A stretch of DNA of 64,000 bases from Micropterix aruncella (GCA_944548615.1 OX155961.1:33189631-33253630); one strand, 5' to 3'; positions 1-11,409 are shown, numbered from the stretch's first letter. Translations and numbers: made by a program. Notes: generated by a model from the sequence alone, not told the origin.

Positions 1-517
1 TGTATTTATACTCGACTGCTTTTTCTCGTTTTCCACGTTTGCTATTGCATGAATTAAGCAATGATTAATGAATTCACATTTAGAAGTAATTTTTTTTTAA
101 AGTTAAATTTTGGCTCCATTTTTTTTCTAAACCTTTACTTTTCAAAATGAGGATATGGTCCAGATCTAATGACCTTCACTTCTTTATTAGTTCAACGCTT
201 CTCTCCTGTAGAAGCTAATAAGAAATTTGTTGGGAACGAAGATTCCAATTTAGCAGCAGCCTCTCGAAATTAGTGGGTGGAGTGAAGAGGCTAAATTGCG
301 AAAGTGACTGCGTCTGGATTCTTCGGAAATTAATTATAAGACGCGACCGCAGCCAATCTATTCGGAGACCGCAGGGAGACGTCGAACGGTGTGACAGCTC
401 CAGGCGAGACAAACGCTGTCCCGATGCCCGCACCGCCACCCCCAAACCCCTTCACAGGTGAGCCATTTGGAGCGACATACATTGACATAGAGAAAATGAG
501 TTTGGCGAAACATACTT
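1..517. other. Unique flank with a GC-richer block
   Basis: AT-rich DNA with a GC-richer block at about 290-460. No long reading frame is convincing. The block ends in a strong 5' splice-site match (see 424-457). The segment stops at the target duplication of the LINE insertion that follows. Confidence 0.4.
424..457 (+). other. Possible first coding exon, proline-rich start
   Basis: An ATG at 424 opens MPAPPPPNPFTG and runs into CAG|GTGAGC, a near-consensus splice donor, at 458. The sequence upstream (about 300-423) is GC-richer than its surroundings, as expected of a 5' UTR. Proline-rich N termini of this kind occur in WASP-interacting (verprolin/WIP) proteins, but eleven codons are too few to assign a family. 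It may be chance. Confidence 0.2.
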
Positions 518-531
518 GTTGGTGATCATAA

Positions 532-1189
532 TAATAATATAATAATAATATAAAAGCCTTTATTCACTGACCGTATTGTACAGTTTTGCCTTATGTGATA
601 AAACAATATATATTTTTAATTTTTAATCTAATTTTTAAATAAGGTATCATTTTCTTTAGCAGCCAGTTTTCTGATCAGGTTGTCCTTCGACATAGGTCTC
701 CCCCATTTTCTTAAATTCATCTCTGTCGCAAGCAAACCTTCTCCATCCTATTGGTAAGTCATCTTCCCATCTTTTAATTTGACTTCGTTTTTGTCTTTTC
801 CCATTTCTAGGATACCATTCTATTACGTCCTTCGTCCCATTTTCTTTGTTGGTTCTCATGATGTGACCAGTCCAGTTCCATTTCAGTTTTCTAATTTTGT
901 TCAAAACATCGCTCACCTTTGTTATTTTTCTTATTTTTGAGGTCCTCTACCTGTCCTGTAGTCTTATGTTCCGCATGCTTCGCTCCATGTTTCGTTGGCA
1001 TACTATAGGTTTTTGGTTGTTTTTGTTCATGGCAGGCCAAGTTTGACCCCCGTATGTAAGACACGTGAGAATGCATGTATTATAAAGTTTACTTTTTACT
1101 GACATTGGTATCGTTTCATTTTTAACTATCTCTTTTAGTGACCAGTACCGTTGTCAAGTGTTGCTTATTCTTCTATCGATTTCTTTTGA
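532..1189 (-). mobile_element. 5'-truncated RTE-like LINE with 14-bp TSD
   Basis: A minus-strand LINE 3' end. It is bounded by perfect 14-bp direct repeats GTTGGTGATCATAA at 518-531 and 1190-1203, the mark of target-primed reverse transcription. The 3' UTR (532-655) ends in an ATT-rich tail (TTATTATTATA on the element strand). The coding part is the C terminus of an endonuclease-reverse transcriptase and lacks the endonuclease and RT core, so the copy was truncated at its 5' end when it inserted. Confidence 0.8.
656..1185 (-). pseudogene. RTE-like endonuclease-RT C terminus, broken
   Basis: Read on the minus strand, the region shows the motifs of the RT C-terminal extension of RTE-like elements: SVKSKLYNTCILTCLTYGG, then KIRKLKWNWTGHIMR, EWYPRNGKRQKRSQIKRWED and WRRFACDRDEFKKMGE, ending at a stop at 656-658. 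The first and last parts are in frames interrupted by stops, so this is a decayed copy. The similar relic at 59846-60340 belongs to the same broad clade. Confidence 0.7.
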
Positions 1190-1203
1190 GTTGGTGATCA
1201 TAA

Positions 1204-1589
1204 CATAAACCTAAGTATCGTGGCTAATCTAGCGTTTATCACACTTATTAGGTAAAAATAATTCACGAGACTATTCCAGAAAGTTTGTAACAGTTAATTG
1301 TCCGTTTCTCGTTTTCCTTAAAAAAATATGATTAGCTCGCTTAGACCTATATTCTTCGGGGTATGAGTTCATCAAACATGGAAATTGTTGCATCGTGTTC
1401 ATGGGAAAAGCCTTCGCTTGACGTCGGGGTGTTCTGGGACTTTCTGTTTTCATGTTTCGTTTTGACAAGCTTTTATTTACCTTGCAATGACTGTTAGTCT
1501 GAGTTTATTTAGGTCAAATCTTGCAACCTGAATTAGAACAACTTCCTCTTATCCTATAAAGTCAAAATTTCACATGTTAGTCCAGCTCC
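1204..1589. other. AT-rich, nothing recognised
   Basis: No reading frame, repeat or RNA structure stands out here. Small open frames are short and lack family motifs. Confidence 0.4.
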
Positions 1590-1965
1590 GATGACAATGC
1601 ATTGTTATGGTGATCATGAGCTGATTCTACACCCAGGATTGGCTCCCGACGACGCTACTATTATAGCACAGACACGCAATTTTGTAAGGGCATTCAATTA
1701 TGATAGCCCGTGATAAATTTCACCATGCCATGGCTGCTTCACTTAGGGTTGGCTTCAAACGAGGGGACTCCTCAACGGTCAACAACACAGAAAGGATTTT
1801 TTGTATAAGCATTCAAATATGATAGCCCGTTCTAAGTTTCACCGCGACAGGGCTGCTGTGCCCAGGTTTGACTTCCAACGAGGGGACTCCTCAACGGTCA
1901 AAAGCACAACCACGACATTCTGTATAGCATTCAATTATGACATCCGATCCTTAAAGACGATTGCT
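1590..1965 (+). repeat. Minisatellite C, about 3 units of 109-119 bp
   Basis: Three diverged units share the core TTGGCTCCCGACGAG, then CTCCTCAACGGTCAA, then a CATTCAATTATGA block. The cores begin near 1637, 1746 and 1865. The same unit recurs at 9890-10075 and, on the other strand, at 39700-40030, so it is a dispersed family amplified locally in tandem. Confidence 0.75.
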
Positions 1966-2114
1966 CATTTTGGGATAATCATTATGTCCATAATCATTTC
2001 AATCAGTCCTTTCATCTGCTAATATTATTTAAAAAAAGTTTCAGTAAAATTGAACCTCGGAAAAAAATGCAAAACGTGAAAAACTTATAAACTTTGATTA
2101 GTATTTTCTATCAC

Positions 2115-2205
2115 AGTTGCCCCTCAGCGTCAACCACAGGGTCATCGATGTACTCCACCTCTGGACCTGACGAAGAAGGCTGCTGGTCAAGGTCTGACTA
2201 ACAAG
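2115..2205. other. GC-richer block with splice-like edge
   Basis: A 90-bp block of about 55% GC sits in AT-rich DNA. On the plus strand it follows TTTTCTATCACAG, a good 3' splice site. On the minus strand it is open for about 28 codons with a protein-like acidic run (GPEVEYIDDPVVDAEGQL) and a stop. Either strand could carry a terminal exon or a transposon remnant. No family is recognised. Confidence 0.2.
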
Positions 2206-2309
2206 TTTTTTCCATTACACGTTTTCTTTTCTGTCCATTAAAGGGTAAACTGTGACCTTCTTTTCCAAAATCGATGCATGCTTCGATTCGTTTGGGAGCA
2301 AACCACATT

Positions 2310-3165
2310 ATTCAGTATTCAGTATTCAATTTATTCATTCAGAATATAAAATAAAAGCATGAATTATCAATTAAAGCTAATTATCGCATATTAGACTTCG
2401 TCAGTTGCTAGTAATATATTAATATATGTAGATATAAAACTATTAAAGCAGAAATATTAATTTGACAATATCGTTGACTAAAGTCGGCTTTACACGGCAG
2501 ACAAATAAAATTAAAAAAATAGAGCTGAATCCTTGTAGATGAGTATATATATATAAAATAAATAATTATTACAAGAATATTAATAGTCATCTTAGGCATT
2601 CTATACAAAAAATAATCACACAATAGAAAGTATCAAAAACAAAATTGAAAAAAAAACCACGTAAGTATATGGTCAGGTATGTTACGTTAAACATTATTAT
2701 TATTAAACAATAAAAAGTATAATGAGGTACCTGAAAGTTACATATTAATGTTATTCCTATTTGAAAGAATTAGCATGCTCAAAAAAAACACCCAGCTTAT
2801 AGAAAGCATGTGTGGATTGCAGCTTTTGTTTAATAAATCTTTTAAACGCCTTTGTTTCCATCTTTCTTGTGGAGAGTGGTAGCTGGTTAAAGATCTTATA
2901 GCTCAAATATCCAAAGAACTTTTGTGTCTGCGTAAGGCGTACTTTAGGCAGGATAACATCGTCACGTCTGCGTGTATTGTGGGAGTGTATATTCCCGTTT
3001 ACCCCTTGATCGTTAATATTAGGTTTAGCATATAGTAGACATTTTAAAACATATTCAGACGTAAAAGTCAGTATTTTGTACTTAATAAAGTATGGTTCGC
3101 AGTGCGTGTCACGGGATACTCCTGCAATTGCTCTCAGTGCACTTTTCTTTAAAATAAAACCCTAG
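2310..3165 (-). mobile_element. CR1/Jockey-lineage LINE, 3' fragment
   Basis: On the minus strand, 2785-3165 reads without stops and without an ATG through the C-terminal region of a non-LTR RT: LKKSALRAIAGVSRDTHCEP, then CLLYAKPNI, then FFGYLSYKIFNQLPLSTRK and FKRFIKQKL. The 3' UTR lies at 2336-2784. The 3' end carries a microsatellite tail (CTGAATA repeats on the element strand, 2311-2335) in place of poly(A), as in CR1-type elements. Everything upstream of the RT C terminus is missing. Confidence 0.7.
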
Positions 3166-3715
3166 AACTGTCTGTGGCGTTAGCATCCCATTTTAAAGAA
3201 AAAAAAAACACTTTGATCGTCTTTCCCAGTGACTCTTCATTTCTCTACAGATGCTGCAGGCAGATCCAAGTGTTCTGTCGGTTTAAGTACAATTTTAGAT
3301 GTATGCTCGTCATAAAGACATTATTTCTGGTGAGTTTCTCGTACATCTTCCTTTTGCCTTTACATTGCCACCAAAACTCTTTTCAGGTGAACTGTTTCTG
3401 GCGACAAAGCAGCCCCTGATTTTGAAGTCTGCCAATGCTCGCGACACAGAGCTTCACAGCGGGCGGCGCTCTTTCCTATTATATTGCCGTCGAATATTAG
3501 GAAATCCGTAAAATATAAACGAGCGATAGGTCAATTAAACTGAACGACCGCCCTCAAACTGCTATGTTTACAAGTACCTAATAATGATTTAAATCTTGCT
3601 ATAATTCTACGCGATAGATATGTATTATATATTGGTACTTAGCAACATGCAAAGAATAATAAATTACAATGTATAATCATTAGTATAATCAGACGATTTT
3701 ATGTCAACGCAGTAA
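3166..3715. other. Mostly unique DNA, one 3' splice-site match
   Basis: CATTTCTCTACAG ends at about 3249 and is followed by a twelve-codon frame that ends in TAA (MLQADPSVLSV). It could be a small terminal exon, but nothing else supports a gene. The rest, to the Helitron boundary, shows no feature. Confidence 0.25.
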
Positions 3716-4579
3716 TCTATACTAATATTATAAAGAGGCAAAGTTTGTGAGTTTGTGAGGTTGTAGGGAGTAATCTCTGGATCTACTGAACCGATTTTCA
3801 AATTCTTTTACCAATATATAGCCACGTTATTTGTGAGTGTCATAGGCTATATATTAATTTGAAAAATTAAAAGACTTTTTCGTGGTAGTCGTATTTGCAA
3901 AGTAAGTCGGAGAAAAAACGGTCGAATGAAAACGTTTCTTACGAACGCTGCCCTAACGATGAGAGAGATCGAGTTCTAGAGAATAGTTCTAGAGATTGAT
4001 AATGCCTACAAAAAAGTCAGCGACAGCATATGTCTAACTTTTATATTTAAGTCACAAAAAGTAGTTTTTTAATATCAAAAAAATATTTTAAATCGTTAGG
4101 TCATGTTTATTGATCAAATATGAATTCTTATCAAAATAAGTAAATTTATCGTCTCAAGTAGTTAAAACAAAAGATTTTTCCCTTTTACTGCATATAATTT
4201 CCTTTTTACTGCATAAATGGTTAAAGAGATAATACGACACAGGTATGGAACCGCGACCGTATCTCGGGTTGGAACTCCTGAAAGACATTTTATTTGGTAC
4301 CAAATAATAACATTACATCTAATATAGTATACAGAGAAGTTTTGAACAATTAAAATAAACATAATTTATTCAATCATAATCATTTCATTCATTCATTTGA
4401 AACCCGGTAATATAGCTAAATTGGCATACAAATACATACATACAGATGCAGTAAACATATAACCTTTCTTTTGGCAGTCAGGAAAAAATCATAGCACTCA
4501 GTACTGACGGAACCACACTCATAATTTCATAACAAGTAAAAATGTTTACCACCCAACGAAGTGGGCACGGGTCAGCTAG
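3716..4579 (+). mobile_element. Non-autonomous Helitron, copy 1
   Basis: It starts TCTATACTAATATTATAAAG just after an A and ends GGGTCAGCTAG just before a T, the usual Helitron A|TC...CTAG|T insertion. A short 3' hairpin (CCCA-loop-TGGG) lies about 10 nt upstream of CTAG. There is no Rep-helicase coding sequence, so movement would depend on enzymes in trans. Three related copies (12720-13862, 17465-18196, 34285-34822) share both ends and interior blocks. Confidence 0.85.
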
Positions 4580-5154
4580 TGACTAATACAATTCGAAGAA
4601 CATTAATTTTCGTCTTTTAAATGCGTCTGTCAAATTCAGCAATATTCTAGTGACGCCCGTAACCCCACTATCAAATATTTCATACGATTTACGAGTAATA
4701 AATATAATTTAGATATATTTAAAAAATCACTTCTGTCAACATACTCAAACTGGTAAGTCATCTCTCAAATAACTTGTAATTAAATGCATTAAATATTAAT
4801 ACGGTGTTTTATCTACTCTCTGTTTACGTCGAGGAACCGAAACAACTTGGATAAGTACATCTGGTCGTCGACATACATCCATCGGTCATCAAATCCTCGG
4901 CGGCCAGATCATGCACATTGCAAGTTGGAGCATAAGAAGCTTCGCAGAAACAATAAACCAGAAAAAATGGAACGATTTAATATCTAATTCATAGGATATT
5001 TTAACTCTTCTTCTATCAATTGTAACTATGGAATTTTAATACCCGTGTATTGGTATATTATATAGTCTGCAGGTTGTGATATATTGGTATTATAGGTAAC
5101 TATAACTATAATTCCTTGTGAGGATGACAAATACGGATATGCAATGCCCATTGA
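4580..5154. other. AT-rich, nothing recognised
   Basis: No gene or repeat assigned. Confidence 0.4.
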
Positions 5155-5720
5155 TCAGTTAAGGCGAGATGAGACCTTAGAAAAATATCCGAAATGGTCG
5201 GAACCGCGAAGTAATAGGCGGGGTCAATTATGTAGGGTTGGCCAATAAAAATCCAGCGTTGACGAAGCGTCAAACACAGATTTTACGTGCGCTCGCGCCG
5301 GCGACCGGGCGCATACTAAACTTTCGAACGCAGCGCTCGCACAGAATAACTATCTCACAGTGGTGGCATAAGGGTGTTAATGGTAAAGCATATTTAGCGT
5401 AACTCTCAGAGCGCTCTCACGTTTTAATTATTGTAACTAATTTAGGGCCTAAATAAGATATGTGGCTAAGCGCGACGCTAAAGATTTAAACAGTCAATAG
5501 AATTAAATTAATATAAAACACCCTCACCGCTTACATTGTAGGAGAAATCGCACCTGAGAGTTTTCAAAATCAGTTTAAATCCCGAATGTCCAAGGCAATG
5601 AGCAAATTTTTTGAGTCTAAATTATAAATTGGTTCCTTATCGAGGGATTTGTCTAGAAACTTTTTTTAATTAAAGCTTATGTTCTTCAAAAAGTTTTTTA
5701 GATATGGTCGTTTCCAGGTA
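5155..5720 (+). repeat. Dispersed repeat rep-B, copy 1
   Basis: It shares long stretches with 20940-22265, for example AGGCGGGGTCA, AAAAATCCAGCGTTGA, ATACTAAACTTTCGA, TAAGGGTGTTAATGGTAAAG, CTCACCGCTTACATTGTAGG and GGTCGTTTCCAGGTATCAT. A short piece recurs at 12008-12145. No coding capacity is seen. It is probably a non-autonomous transposon. Comparison with the interrupted copy near 21 kb shows this copy is close to the uninterrupted form. Confidence 0.7.
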
Positions 5721-6955
5721 TCATGTCACCTTTATAGGCGTCTCGAACTCGAACTTAAACTTTTGAATTGTTCGACATCGAGGACTGATTCACCCGGGAC
5801 ACAGGCAGGCCGAACGAACCACATCACGAACGAACTACGCAGGAGTCACCTCTATGCCGAATCTAGAGTCCAACGAATTAAAAAGTCGGACTCGCATCGA
5901 CTCTTTCGTTAGAGACGATTATGACTACTACTAGTGATGCCCATGCGCATCTGTAGCGTTTTTGAGGGCGGGATGTTTGATAATTATTTTCTACGCTATG
6001 AAATAAAAAGGTCAATCCAATAATTCTTATTCAATCATTTTATAATAAATATATTTCTGAAGGATATTTGATCATAGATAATATCATATAATATCATATA
6101 ATCATATAATATCAAGCATAATATTTGATAATGTGGTGTTTTGTGAGTGAGTGGGTTTCCCCTAGAATCGGCCATTCCGATTATATTCAATTCACTCATC
6201 GCCCGGGCTTAGCGCAGGGCGACCACGCACGCTAAAACTATTCCCGATTGATAGTAACAGATAGGAGGTATCTATCATAGTAACTGATATGAGGATAGGA
6301 GCAATGTAAGAAAAGTGTTTTTGCGCAAAACTTGTTCTCTTTTCTGGGATTAAGTGCTGTCTGTTTGTTGTTACTCGTGTTACTTTATAGTGTGTTGAAT
6401 ATAGATGATAATTCTCATGATTATATTAGTATAGTAGGACTACCTCAGCTTATATCTGACGAACCGTCTAGGACTTTAGATTCCTTGTACAAGCTCTCAG
6501 AAGAATAACAGAAGGGTTTTTTGCGTATTACTCTTAACAGCGACTTTTGGGCCTTAATTTATAGAGGATAAAGTGCTTGCAGCGAGGCTCCACCCCAAGC
6601 TATTATTTCGCATGCTATAATAGTAGGTTATGGGCCAATGCGAAATATATCGTTCGTATTAAATCTTTGGATACGGCATTTCTTATTAACTTGAATGTAT
6701 GTACAAGTTTTCTCAATTTTGTTGCAGTGCACCTGATATTTTCTTTCCACTTCAGTGTATAGTCCAGAGATAATCCTAGGTACTTTATTGTATTACATAC
6801 TTACACAACTTTTCAGGGTGCTAGAACCCAACATTATCGTAATAAAAATAAATATTTTGATCGCGTCAACTACTCCGTTTATCGCTTATAAGTAATTAAT
6901 GATTTTGACCAGGATTGGAAATAAGTGAAATTTAGATTTTTGACAATGGGACGAA
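5721..6955. other. Unique AT-rich stretch
   Basis: It includes a simple repeat of ATCATATAAT type at about 6070-6125. No exon, RNA or transposon end is recognised. Confidence 0.4.
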
Positions 6956-7110
6956 GCACTCTGCGCAGTACATGCTGTACAAGTTGCATCAGGGGCAGAC
7001 AGGCACTGCCTATATGTGTATTATAAATTACACATATTTGTCGGAATCGTTAGCGTCTTAATGATGCTGTAATACTAAGGTATAGTTTACAATAAATAAA
7101 TAAACAAATA
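6956..7110 (+). mobile_element. Possible retroposon 3' end
   Basis: A GC-balanced segment runs into CAATAAATAAATAAACAAAT, an AATAAA-type tail typical of a LINE or SINE 3' end. No coding part or target duplication was found. Confidence 0.35.
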
Positions 7111-7534
7111 TGTATTTGACCAAATCGTGTATGTCTCGCAGCTAGGCTCTCAGTACTGCCCTGCCTCGTTCCGTCCCATTCCTATCCACGTCTCCGTAAT
7201 GTAAGCCTGCGATAGGCATCCCCGAATATAAATGATACAGGAGAGCTTCATATAAATGTTGATTCGCCAGCTGAATATATTCCATAAATGGAATGAGTAA
7301 ATCTACTCGTTGAATCAATCTCCCTGCCAAAACACCTCGTCAAAGTACGCATTCGTATTGAAGTGGTTAATTTTTTGGGCGGCTGTCGGAGAATTCTTAA
7401 GAGAGGTTTACATTGTAGCGCTATCGCGAGATTTCACATTCTTTTGACGTCAAAAAATCGGTAAACTCGGTTTGACAGTCAGATCAACATTTACGATGCA
7501 ATTAAATTATGATACATTTCATAACTGAAATGAA
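7111..7534. other. No recognised feature
   Basis: A 62-codon minus-strand frame at 7142-7330 has no motif and is not called as a gene. Confidence 0.35.
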
Positions 7535-8440
7535 ATGAAATGAAATGAAAAATACCTTTATTGTACTAACAAAAAAAATTACATGGGTAAAGAAAACTTA
7601 AATTCTATTTTAACGTAGTACAAACGGCGGGCTTATCGTTTCACGATTTCTTACAGCCAACCGTGTAATATTAAATAAAAGTATCAATACAGCTCACATA
7701 CATAAACATATACACATAAATATACATATACATACATCCAAATATACATACATACATAAAAAAATATAATTTATAATATAATATATGTATATTATAATAA
7801 TAAATACATAGAAACTACAGATAAATAATAATAAAAATAACTGCTTATATAAAATGATAGATATTACAAAGTTCTAATGCTTCTATCCAGTCAACAACCC
7901 AACGAAAGGGGGAAGGGGGGAGGGGATAGGGGGAGGGTTGGTTCTTAGTTGATATTTTGAGGGAGAAAATGTTTTTTCAGTAATGCCTTGAAACAGGGCA
8001 AGGATGTTGCATGACGAATAGCATGCGGAAGCTGGTTCCAAAGTCGAGCAGAATGGACGCTAAATGAGTTAGTGAAAAAAGAAGACTGATGTAGTGGAAT
8101 TGCTATGGTGTTGTCCTGGCTTGACCTGAGTGGAACACCATGACTTCCTAACGGGAGAAAGAGGTCTTTAAGGTAAGGAGGTGCTATGGGACTATTTAGG
8201 ACTTTATAAAGGAGTGAGAGGGCATGCAGATTTCTGCGCTCACGAATTCGAAGCCAATGAAGTCCATCGCGATATTCGCTTACGTGATCAAATTTACGCA
8301 AGTCGAATATATATCGTATGCAGATATTTTGTAGCCGTTCGAATTTATCCAGTATCTTCTCTTTAATATCTATAGTACCGACATCAGCATAGTCTAGAAT
8401 TGGAAGTAGCAGTGTTCTTACTATAGTTTGCATAGTTGAT
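7535..8440 (-). mobile_element. CR1-lineage LINE 3' fragment, family L-a
   Basis: A minus-strand LINE. The 3' terminus carries a CATTT-type pentamer tail (AAATG repeats on the plus strand, 7535-7556), then a 3' UTR, then the RT C terminus. The 3' UTR contains the G-run tract 7908-7937 (C-rich on the element strand). The same family occurs at 52742-53207 (minus) and 54421-55265 (plus). Confidence 0.75.
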
Positions 8441-8532
8441 GGATGAGTAATGAACTCGATGGATGAGTAATGAACCGATAGCAAACAACCGATTAAATTA
8501 ATATATCCAGCTTGCACATGTAAGTGTAACAT
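7945..8532 (-). pseudogene. LINE reverse-transcriptase C terminus (family L-a)
   Basis: An open frame of 195 codons. The LINE part begins near residue 34 with TIVRTLLLPILDYADV, the conserved block after the RT thumb. It continues with FERLQNICIRYIFDLRKFDH, EYRDGLHWLRIRERR and FSVHSARLWNQLPHAIRHA, and ends with KKHFLPQNIN before a stop. The first 33 codons come from flanking DNA and a tandem 20-bp duplication (8438-8477). It is a 5'-truncated copy without the catalytic RT motifs, so not a working gene. Confidence 0.75.
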
Positions 8533-8544
8533 ACGTAAAATTAA

Positions 8545-9745
8545 TAAACAAGTATATATATTTAAAAATAATAAAAACGCGACCGCCGTTACACAAAGTG
8601 TTTTATTGTATTTATAATTATTTTTATTACGGTTTTAATATGAAATATTTGGGTAGATGTTATTATTTTTTTATTTTTGTTAAAAACGTGCAGCATAAAA
8701 AATAACGTATAAGCATAATATATAACAGTAGTAACGCCAATGATATTTTAAATTATTTGCTATATAAGGTTTATTTGTTTAATTATTTGTTATATAAGCC
8801 AATGATGTTTAAAATTATTTGCTATATTATCCATATAGATAGATGTATATTTCCGTAATGTACTTAATCAGACCTTTAATTTGACACTAAACACGATATA
8901 TTCTTGTTAATTTATTGACTTTTGGACATTTGTACATATAGACAACTTAGACAGCTTACATGATATTTCGACAGATAAGGTACCCTATGATACTTTATCT
9001 GTAATGATGTATATGTAATAAATTATACGCGATCGAAATCAATTTGCAGTATTTATGGACCACTTTAAAAGTTTATTATTAAAGGAAGATATTTAGATGT
9101 CATAATTTGATTTTATTTTAAAATAAATATTTGCTAATTGGATTATTACTATTGTCTTCGTTTATTTATTAATTTTAACGTGATTATTTGATGTTAAATA
9201 TTTTGATTTTGATTATTTTTGATTTATTATAATATGTAGATTTTCTAAATTTATGTAATTACGTTATTTTCTTTTAATATCATTTGATGTTAAATATTTT
9301 GATTTTGATTATTTCGATTTATGTATTTATTTGATTATGATTATTTGGATTTTTTTATTTTAAGATTTATTTGATTTGGTTATTTTATTTTAAAATCATA
9401 TATGTACCAATAATTAATAGGTGTGTCCTGAAAACCAGGATAAGAGATATCCTGAGGATACCCCTAATTTGCAGCGTTTGTAGCTTTATTTCATAGTCTT
9501 TGTGTCTATTTACAGTTTTAATTTTTAATCTGTGTGTTCTTGTTTTTTTGTATATGTTTTTTATAACAACAGCTGCAAATAAATATTTTTCAATACTCGG
9601 CTTGACATAACGATTCTATCAATATCACAGTTTTTTAAATCGGTTTAAGCGTTTAGAAGTCATAGCGGTATAAATAAATGGAAAACATACATAGAGAAAC
9701 CCTGAACACATTACACTCCTTTTACTTTCCTTTCAAGGAAAGTAT
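8545..9745 (+). repeat. Dispersed repeat rep-A, copy 1
   Basis: It shares GCGACCGCCGTTACA, TGTATATTTCCG, TTTGACACTAAACACGATAT, a GGACATTTGGACA-like run and the ending CCCTGAACACATTACACTCC with 17395-18835 and 23390-23835. The middle (9090-9400) is expanded AT-rich sequence containing a repeated TGATGTTAAATATTTTGATT. No coding capacity. Confidence 0.65.
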
Positions 9746-9889
9746 TGTGGATGTACTTCTGTGTGTCTGTCCGTGTGTATTCTCCGACGATAGTGCCGAA
9801 ACGCTTCATCCGATTGAGCTGAAATTTGGTATGCAGGCATCATTTGGTCATGGCATGAGCTGAAAAGATTGTGGTTGAAATCCGTCCAC
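9746..9889 (+). repeat. Dispersed repeat, Lepidoptera-type unit
   Basis: Carries CCGATTGAGCTGAAATTTGG and TTTGGTCATGGCATGAG. Related pieces are at 24530-24665 and 32226-32330. It continues straight into minisatellite C, suggesting that both are parts of one element. Confidence 0.5.
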
Positions 9890-10075
9890 CCAGAGTTAGC
9901 TCCCGACGAGGGAACTCCTCAACGGTCAACAGCAGAGACCCAAAATTTTGTATACGCATTCATTTATGATAGCAAGTTCCAAGTTCTACCATGACATTGC
10001 TGATATACCCTGGGTTGGCTCCCGACGATGGAACTCCTCAACGGTAAACAGCAGAGACTTTCTGAACTAACATGT
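9890..10075 (+). repeat. Minisatellite C, second locus
   Basis: Two units about 119 bp apart, with cores TTAGCTCCCGACGAGG and TTGGCTCCCGACGATGG, each followed by CTCCTCAACGGT. Confidence 0.7.
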
Positions 10076-10816
10076 TAGTTAAAAAAGAAATCTAATCAAG
10101 CACATTGTTGGAATCGTTATGTCATTCCGAGTGTCATAAAGTACCTCAACTGTCCAAATGTCAAGTAAGTATTTGTGTAAATGTCCAAATGTAAATAAAT
10201 TAACATAAATATATCGCGTTTAGTGTCACATGAAAAGTCTGATTGAGTATATTCAGGAAAAATACATGTATCTATATGTATAAATACATAAACCAAAAAT
10301 ATTTCATTAAAAAGAAACCGTAACAAAAATAATTATAAATACAGTAGTCCACTTTCCGTAACGGTAGTCGTGTTTTTTAATTCTTCTTAATATATTTACT
10401 TAACTCCTAGCATTCTAGCTAGAATCACACTTATACATTAACTCTACCTAGCTAGAATCCTCCGTTCACCGTCGACAGCCTGCCTTAGAAGCGACAGAGC
10501 TATAAATAAGAAGGAGTGGTTATTCAATGAATAAATAATGCCATCTTTCGCATTCCTATGATAGCAAAGAAATGAGCAAATTGGTCTGAGGGCGACTCTT
10601 CCTTGAAGTGTTGATTTGGCAACGCGGAAATCCTCCCTAATGAACTACCAGTCAGTTTATAAAGCTTTGCTGCGTTGGAGGCTTTTGGATATTCTTATCT
10701 TTTATGGATTATTATTCCTTTTTATACGCAGTAGACACTCCTTTTTATTTGCAAATCTTATTATTTTTATTACGATACCGCGATACTCATTATTACATAG
10801 TTTTACCTCTGATTAA
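10076..10816. other. AT-rich, no gene seen
   Basis: It contains a short perfect palindrome ATTCTAGCTAGAAT near 10410, with a related CTAGCTAGAAT close by. Small open frames are not supported. Confidence 0.35.
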
Positions 10817-10909
10817 CCCTTAGAAAGCTAGCCGTAGGAATGAAACTCACGACGGCATGTTTCCAACCCTCGAAAATGTCTTAGATGTAGGGGATGTTAG
10901 TGCACGCAT
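10817..10909 (-). mobile_element. TTAA-flanked MITE fragment (family 4)
   Basis: It begins at TTAA|CCCTTAGAAAG and reads as the reverse complement of 32135-32222, which ends in AGGGTTTAA. A TTAA target and a CCC-starting end suggest the piggyBac superfamily. The right side is cut by a LINE insertion whose GAAGAAGATGATG tail starts at about 10910. Confidence 0.5.
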
Positions 10910-11290
10910 CTTCTTCTTCTTCATCATCATCAGCGCGCATTCGCCCACCGTTGGGCATACGCCTCTCCAATCACTCTCCATCCGGATCGGTTGTCCGTTT
11001 CCCTCATCCAGACAGGTCCAGCTGTTGCCTTCATGTCATAAGGTTGTACTGTTCATCATGATTGGAGGTATTTAGCCCGATACCCGCCACGTCGGCCACA
11101 CGTCTTGGCGAGCTCCACACTTTCAGGAATATATTTCCATTTCCTAGGCTTTTGGCAACATGATCGGGTTACTTAACCACCGAATTGCACTATATTTTCT
11201 AAATTTATTATTTAATTATTATTTATTGTTGAGAAAATTTTCAAAATATATTGTTGAGAAAATTTTCAAAATATACGCTTAGAATTTAAA
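10910..11290 (-). mobile_element. LINE endonuclease-RT 3' fragment
   Basis: On the minus strand the end of an RT C-terminal region is readable: VELAKTCGRRGGYRAKYLQ, a stop, then TAGPVWMRETDNRSGWRVIG and EAYAQRWANAR before TGA. A TGATGATGAAGAAG-type tail follows. In-frame stops show decay. Most of it is duplicated at 11410-11710. Confidence 0.6.
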
Positions 11291-11409
11291 TTTCGAATAT
11301 CAATTTCTTAGATTTTTTCCTACTTACTTGACAGTTATCGTTATATTTTAGATAATTCACACTATATCTTTATAAATTATAGCCTATGTGTTATTCTGAT
11401 GTGTAAGCT

